8,544 nt of DNA from Gallionellaceae bacterium (GTDB lineage Bacteria; Pseudomonadota; Gammaproteobacteria; Burkholderiales; Gallionellaceae). The notes under the pieces are model-generated. The model worked only from the letters and a program-made list of their open reading frames with translations, was not told the DNA's origin and ran no database searches. Positions 6,247 to 8,544 of this stretch are shown here, piece after piece (within the stretch, counting starts at the first letter, position 1; every line of letters begins with the position of its first letter). The DNA is taken from the NCBI GenBank assembly GCA_003445795.1, contig DMCN01000075.1, positions 1 to 8,544 on the forward strand, read 5' to 3'. A program made the position numbers and the translations under genes.

Positions 6247-7449
6247 GTGAAGTTCAAGAGCGGATTGATATCCATCGCGGTCGCTGCCTTGTGTCTGCCG
6301 GCCTGTTCCACGCACCAGCTGATCACCGTGGCGACAGCGAAAGACCCGGAGAAGGCGCTGAAGAGCATGGCCGAGCGCCGGGTGAATTCCTACAAATACA
6401 ATCCCGAGCTGATCGTCGTTGATTTCAAAAAGGCCAAGTCCGAGTACGACCGCCTGATGGGTAACGTGCAGAAGGAGAGCGGGGCCAAATGGGGCAAGCG
6501 CGAATCCGCTACCCTGCCTACCCGCACGCGCTATGTGAAATACACCGAGGACTACAAGAATCGCGTGGTGGTGGATTACGACGCGGGCAGCATACTCATC
6601 GAGCATCTGGACGAGGAGGGCGTACAGGAGAAGCTGCGCAATGCGGCTGTTGTGGCCCTGTTGACACCGGACGATCCGGGCGCGGTCGACCTGTTCTCGG
6701 CCAAGGAGATCCCGCTCAGCGGCACGCCTTACCTGCAAGAGTTGGTGGTGGACGAGAACGGTGTGGTGATGAAGTCGCGCGAGGATATCGACCGCTATAC
6801 CGCCTGGCTGGTCGGGAACAGATTGCAGAACCGTATGATCGACGCCAACGGTGTCAGCAAGATGGTGTTCTACGTGCAGATGAGCATGGTGAACGCGCAT
6901 GTGGACAAACGCGCGCTGCAATACGCCGAGTCCGTGCGCAGGCATGCCGAAGGAACCCAGGTCAGCCGCAGCCTCATCTATGCGGTGATCAAGACCGAAA
7001 GCGCATTCAATCCCTTTGCTGTGTCCAGTGCACCTGCCTACGGCATGATGCAACTGGTGCCGTCCAGTGGCGGGCGCGAGGCATACCGCAAAGCCAAGGG
7101 GCAGGATGTGATGCCGAGCAAGGAGTACCTGTTCAATGCCGACAACAACATCGAACTGGGTTCGACCTACCTGAGCGTGTTGCTCAACGACAGTCCGCTG
7201 CGCGGGATACGCAGCGCGGTGGCGCGCGAGTATTGCGCCATCGCCGCCTACAACACCGGCCCGTCCAACGTGTTCCGCGCGTTCAGCAAGTTGAGCGGCA
7301 AGGCGCGCCAGGAGGAAGCACTGGACAGGATCAATGCCATGAAGCCTGACGAGGTGTACGACACCCTGCGCACCAAACTGCCGTACGAGGAGACGCGTGG
7401 CTATGTGGCCAAGGTGGTGGACGCGAAGAAACGGTACGCGACGATGTGA
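6247..7449 (+). CDS. mltC: Membrane-bound lytic murein transglycosylase C (MltC-type lipoprotein)
   Basis: 400 residues from a GTG start. AAGGGGG at 6235-6241 overlaps the uup stop and sits 5 bases upstream. The lipoprotein signal ends in LPAC with Cys20 as the lipidated residue; Pro at -2 is unusual. With Ser at +2, outer-membrane sorting is expected. The N-terminal MltC domain (DUF3393) is recognisable from about residue 96 (RYVKYTEDYKNR) to 220. The C-terminal SLT domain (about 235-395) has catalytic Glu251 in KTESAFNP, GMMQ (266-269), AAYNTG (333-338) and ETRGYV (382-387). The enzyme cleaves peptidoglycan glycan strands, leaving 1,6-anhydro-muramyl ends. E. coli MltC is about 359 residues; the extra length is mainly at residues 21-95, an Arg/Lys-rich stretch. 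The 10-base gap to uup suggests it is the last gene of the operon. Confidence 0.93.
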   Translation: MKFKSGLISIAVAALCLPACSTHQLITVATAKDPEKALKSMAERRVNSYKYNPELIVVDFKKAKSEYDRLMGNVQKESGAKWGKRESATLPTRTRYVKYTEDYKNRVVVDYDAGSILIEHLDEEGVQEKLRNAAVVALLTPDDPGAVDLFSAKEIPLSGTPYLQELVVDENGVVMKSREDIDRYTAWLVGNRLQNRMIDANGVSKMVFYVQMSMVNAHVDKRALQYAESVRRHAEGTQVSRSLIYAVIKTESAFNPFAVSSAPAYGMMQLVPSSGGREAYRKAKGQDVMPSKEYLFNADNNIELGSTYLSVLLNDSPLRGIRSAVAREYCAIAAYNTGPSNVFRAFSKLSGKARQEEALDRINAMKPDEVYDTLRTKLPYEETRGYVAKVVDAKKRYATM

Positions 7450-7450
7450 G

Positions 7451-8353
7451 TCAGATAACCGGGTTCTGCAGCAGCCAGCCCAGCGCGCCCAGCGAGCCGA
7501 ACAGGATAGTCAGATGCAGCCCGGTCCATAGCTTGTAACGCCAGGCGAGTTTTTCGTGGTCGAGGTTGCTGATGAGATACAAGCGACCGTCGTGCGGCTT
7601 GAGCATGAAGTTGGTGTCGGGCTGGGCGCGCAATTCGTTCAGTCTATTTTCCGCCTCGCGCTTTGCGGCCGAGCGAGCCAGTCCCCACTCCCGCATGTCC
7701 AGGACCCCGTTGTTGTCGAGGTCGAAACGCTGCATCAGGTTCTCGTTGTCCATCTTCCATTCCGACAGCACGTCCTTCACCAGATCCTCATGCGTGGTCG
7801 TTAGCGTGCTACCGCCCACGGTCTTGAATTCGCCCAGCGTGTAGATGTCGTCGATGTCGAGCAGCTTCCATTCGGTATAGCGCAGGTCGCCGGTGGTCCA
7901 GCTATCTTTATGTCGGGTGAGTATCTCGGCGTGCTCGGGATCGACCACGCATTTGCCGCTGCCGTCGTCGATGACGAAGGGGGCGCTGGTCTCGCCTTTT
8001 TCGACGGTGTGCCAGCCTTTGTTGTCACTGCTGCGTTTCTCCTGCAGGTGGCGGCACCACAGGCAGGGCAACATCGAATAGCGCGACATGACCGGGTTGC
8101 CGTGCGGCTCGCCCTGTCCGATGAGTTCGACATAGCCCTGCGCGGCCGAGCCGATGCGCGAAGTCGGTGTGCCGCTGACCATGCGCAGGCGGTGCAGGGC
8201 CGAATACCAGGCCATCAGGCTGATGAAAGCCATGAGGCCCAAGCACCACAGCCAGCCGGCATAGGATTCCAGCTTGATGCCGACGAACAGCAGGAAGAGC
8301 TGTGAGCCGGAGGTGACGAGCTGTGCGTATTCGCGTTTCAGCGAAACGAGCAT
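7451..8353 (-). CDS. GIDE-domain membrane protein with an EF-hand loop (LemA partner)
   Basis: 300 residues. An N-terminal helix pair lies at about 16-52, and a C-terminal helix at about 277-295 ends in LLQNPVI. Between them lies a GIDE/BAM-type domain related to the membrane-side domain of the mitochondrial ligase MULAN: RIGSAAQGYVELIGQGEP (66-83), a Cys-x-x-Cys (97, 100), FVIDDGSGKCVVDP (126-139) and YTLGEF (171-176). No RING finger is present, so ubiquitin ligase activity is not implied. Residues 211-222 (DLDNNGVLDMRE) form a canonical EF-hand calcium loop with Asp at 1, 3 and 9, Asn at 5, Gly at 6 and Glu at 12. It sits inside a charged helical stretch (about 187-245). The start ATG is 7 bases after the lemA stop, with no clear ribosome binding site, so coupling to lemA is likely. 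Function is unknown; an envelope-linked role with LemA is inferred from context. Confidence 0.88.
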   Translation of the reverse strand: MLVSLKREYAQLVTSGSQLFLLFVGIKLESYAGWLWCLGLMAFISLMAWYSALHRLRMVSGTPTSRIGSAAQGYVELIGQGEPHGNPVMSRYSMLPCLWCRHLQEKRSSDNKGWHTVEKGETSAPFVIDDGSGKCVVDPEHAEILTRHKDSWTTGDLRYTEWKLLDIDDIYTLGEFKTVGGSTLTTTHEDLVKDVLSEWKMDNENLMQRFDLDNNGVLDMREWGLARSAAKREAENRLNELRAQPDTNFMLKPHDGRLYLISNLDHEKLAWRYKLWTGLHLTILFGSLGALGWLLQNPVI

Positions 8354-8360
8354 GGGACGC

Positions 8361-8544
8361 TTAGCTGAACAGCGACTTCATATCCACATCGGCCTTTTCC
8401 GCGGTGGAGAATTCCAGCAGCGGTTTCGCCGAGTAGGCGAACATGTTGGCGATGAGAATGGCAGGAAACTGTTCGATACCGACGTTGTAGATGTTGACTG
8501 ATTCGTTATACAACTCGCGGCGGTCGGCGATGCCGTTCTCCAGC
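8361..8544 (-). CDS. lemA: LemA family protein, C-terminal fragment (5' end outside window)
   Basis: The reverse strand reads open from the window edge to TAA at 8363-8361, giving the last 60 residues. ENGIADRRELYNESVNIYN followed by the GIEQFPAILIA segment is the conserved end of LemA proteins (the arginine/tyrosine-rich helix and the IEQFP motif). The tail is LLEFSTAEKADVDMKSLFS. LemA proteins have one N-terminal membrane anchor and a helical bundle outside the membrane; that part is beyond the edge. The GIDE-domain gene follows after 7 bases, the usual LemA-GIDE order. Molecular function of the family is not well established. Confidence 0.9.
   Translation of the reverse strand, partial: LENGIADRRELYNESVNIYNVGIEQFPAILIANMFAYSAKPLLEFSTAEKADVDMKSLFS

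Noticed and set aside
3729..6368. An 879-codon open frame on the minus strand opposite uup
   Set aside because: It lies antisense to the unmistakable Uup gene and runs across three real genes. Its translation is a His/Gln/Arg/Leu-rich mix without any domain. It is a by-product of GC-rich third codon positions.
6100..7053. A 317-codon open frame on the minus strand
   Set aside because: It is antisense to mltC and the end of uup, and its translation is His-rich without a domain.
7451..8353. Bacterial E3 ubiquitin ligase
   Set aside because: The GIDE/BAM-type domain is present, but there is no RING finger or other zinc-binding catalytic region, so the eukaryotic activity should not be transferred.

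Overview
The window looks like ordinary chromosome of a GC-rich betaproteobacterium. The tRNA, Uup, MltC-type lytic transglycosylase, LemA/GIDE pair and multi-PAS GGDEF/EAL sensor all fit that group. Nitrosomonadales/Gallionellaceae is my best guess, but only from general protein resemblance. I see no insertion sequence, phage gene, CRISPR array, integrase or toxin-antitoxin pair, and base and codon use look even throughout.

Left part (1-3182, minus strand): one very large gene, cut by the left window edge, for a membrane-anchored cyclic-di-GMP signalling protein. It has two membrane modules, four PAS domains, a GGDEF domain and the first part of an EAL domain. The GGDEF active site carries changes that should weaken synthesis, while its inhibitory c-di-GMP-binding motif and the visible EAL residues are kept. 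This predicts a phosphodiesterase with a regulatory GGDEF domain. A tRNA-Arg(CCT) gene with an encoded CCA (3209-3283) lies 26 bases upstream of its start codon, on the same strand and without a terminator between them.

Middle part (3284-7449): a 71-base divergent intergenic region holds candidate -10 boxes in both directions and an inverted repeat. From it runs a compact plus-strand operon of four genes: an exported PrxQ/BCP-type peroxiredoxin, an unrecognised small four-helix membrane protein (TGATG overlap), the ABC-F ATPase Uup (no gap), and the outer-membrane lytic transglycosylase MltC (10-base gap). The operon thus mixes envelope peroxide defence, ribosome-linked ATPase function and murein turnover. 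Tight spacing argues for co-expression but does not prove a shared pathway.

Right part (7451-8544, minus strand): a lemA gene (only its 3' end is present), then a GIDE-domain membrane protein with a textbook EF-hand loop. This is the familiar LemA-GIDE pair. The GIDE gene converges on mltC with a single base between the stop codons.

No stretch longer than 300 bases lacks a gene. I did not find a clearly new system. The points most worth a second look are the degenerate GGDEF, the tRNA-sensor arrangement, the cysteine-free membrane partner of the exported peroxiredoxin, and the EF-hand in the GIDE protein.
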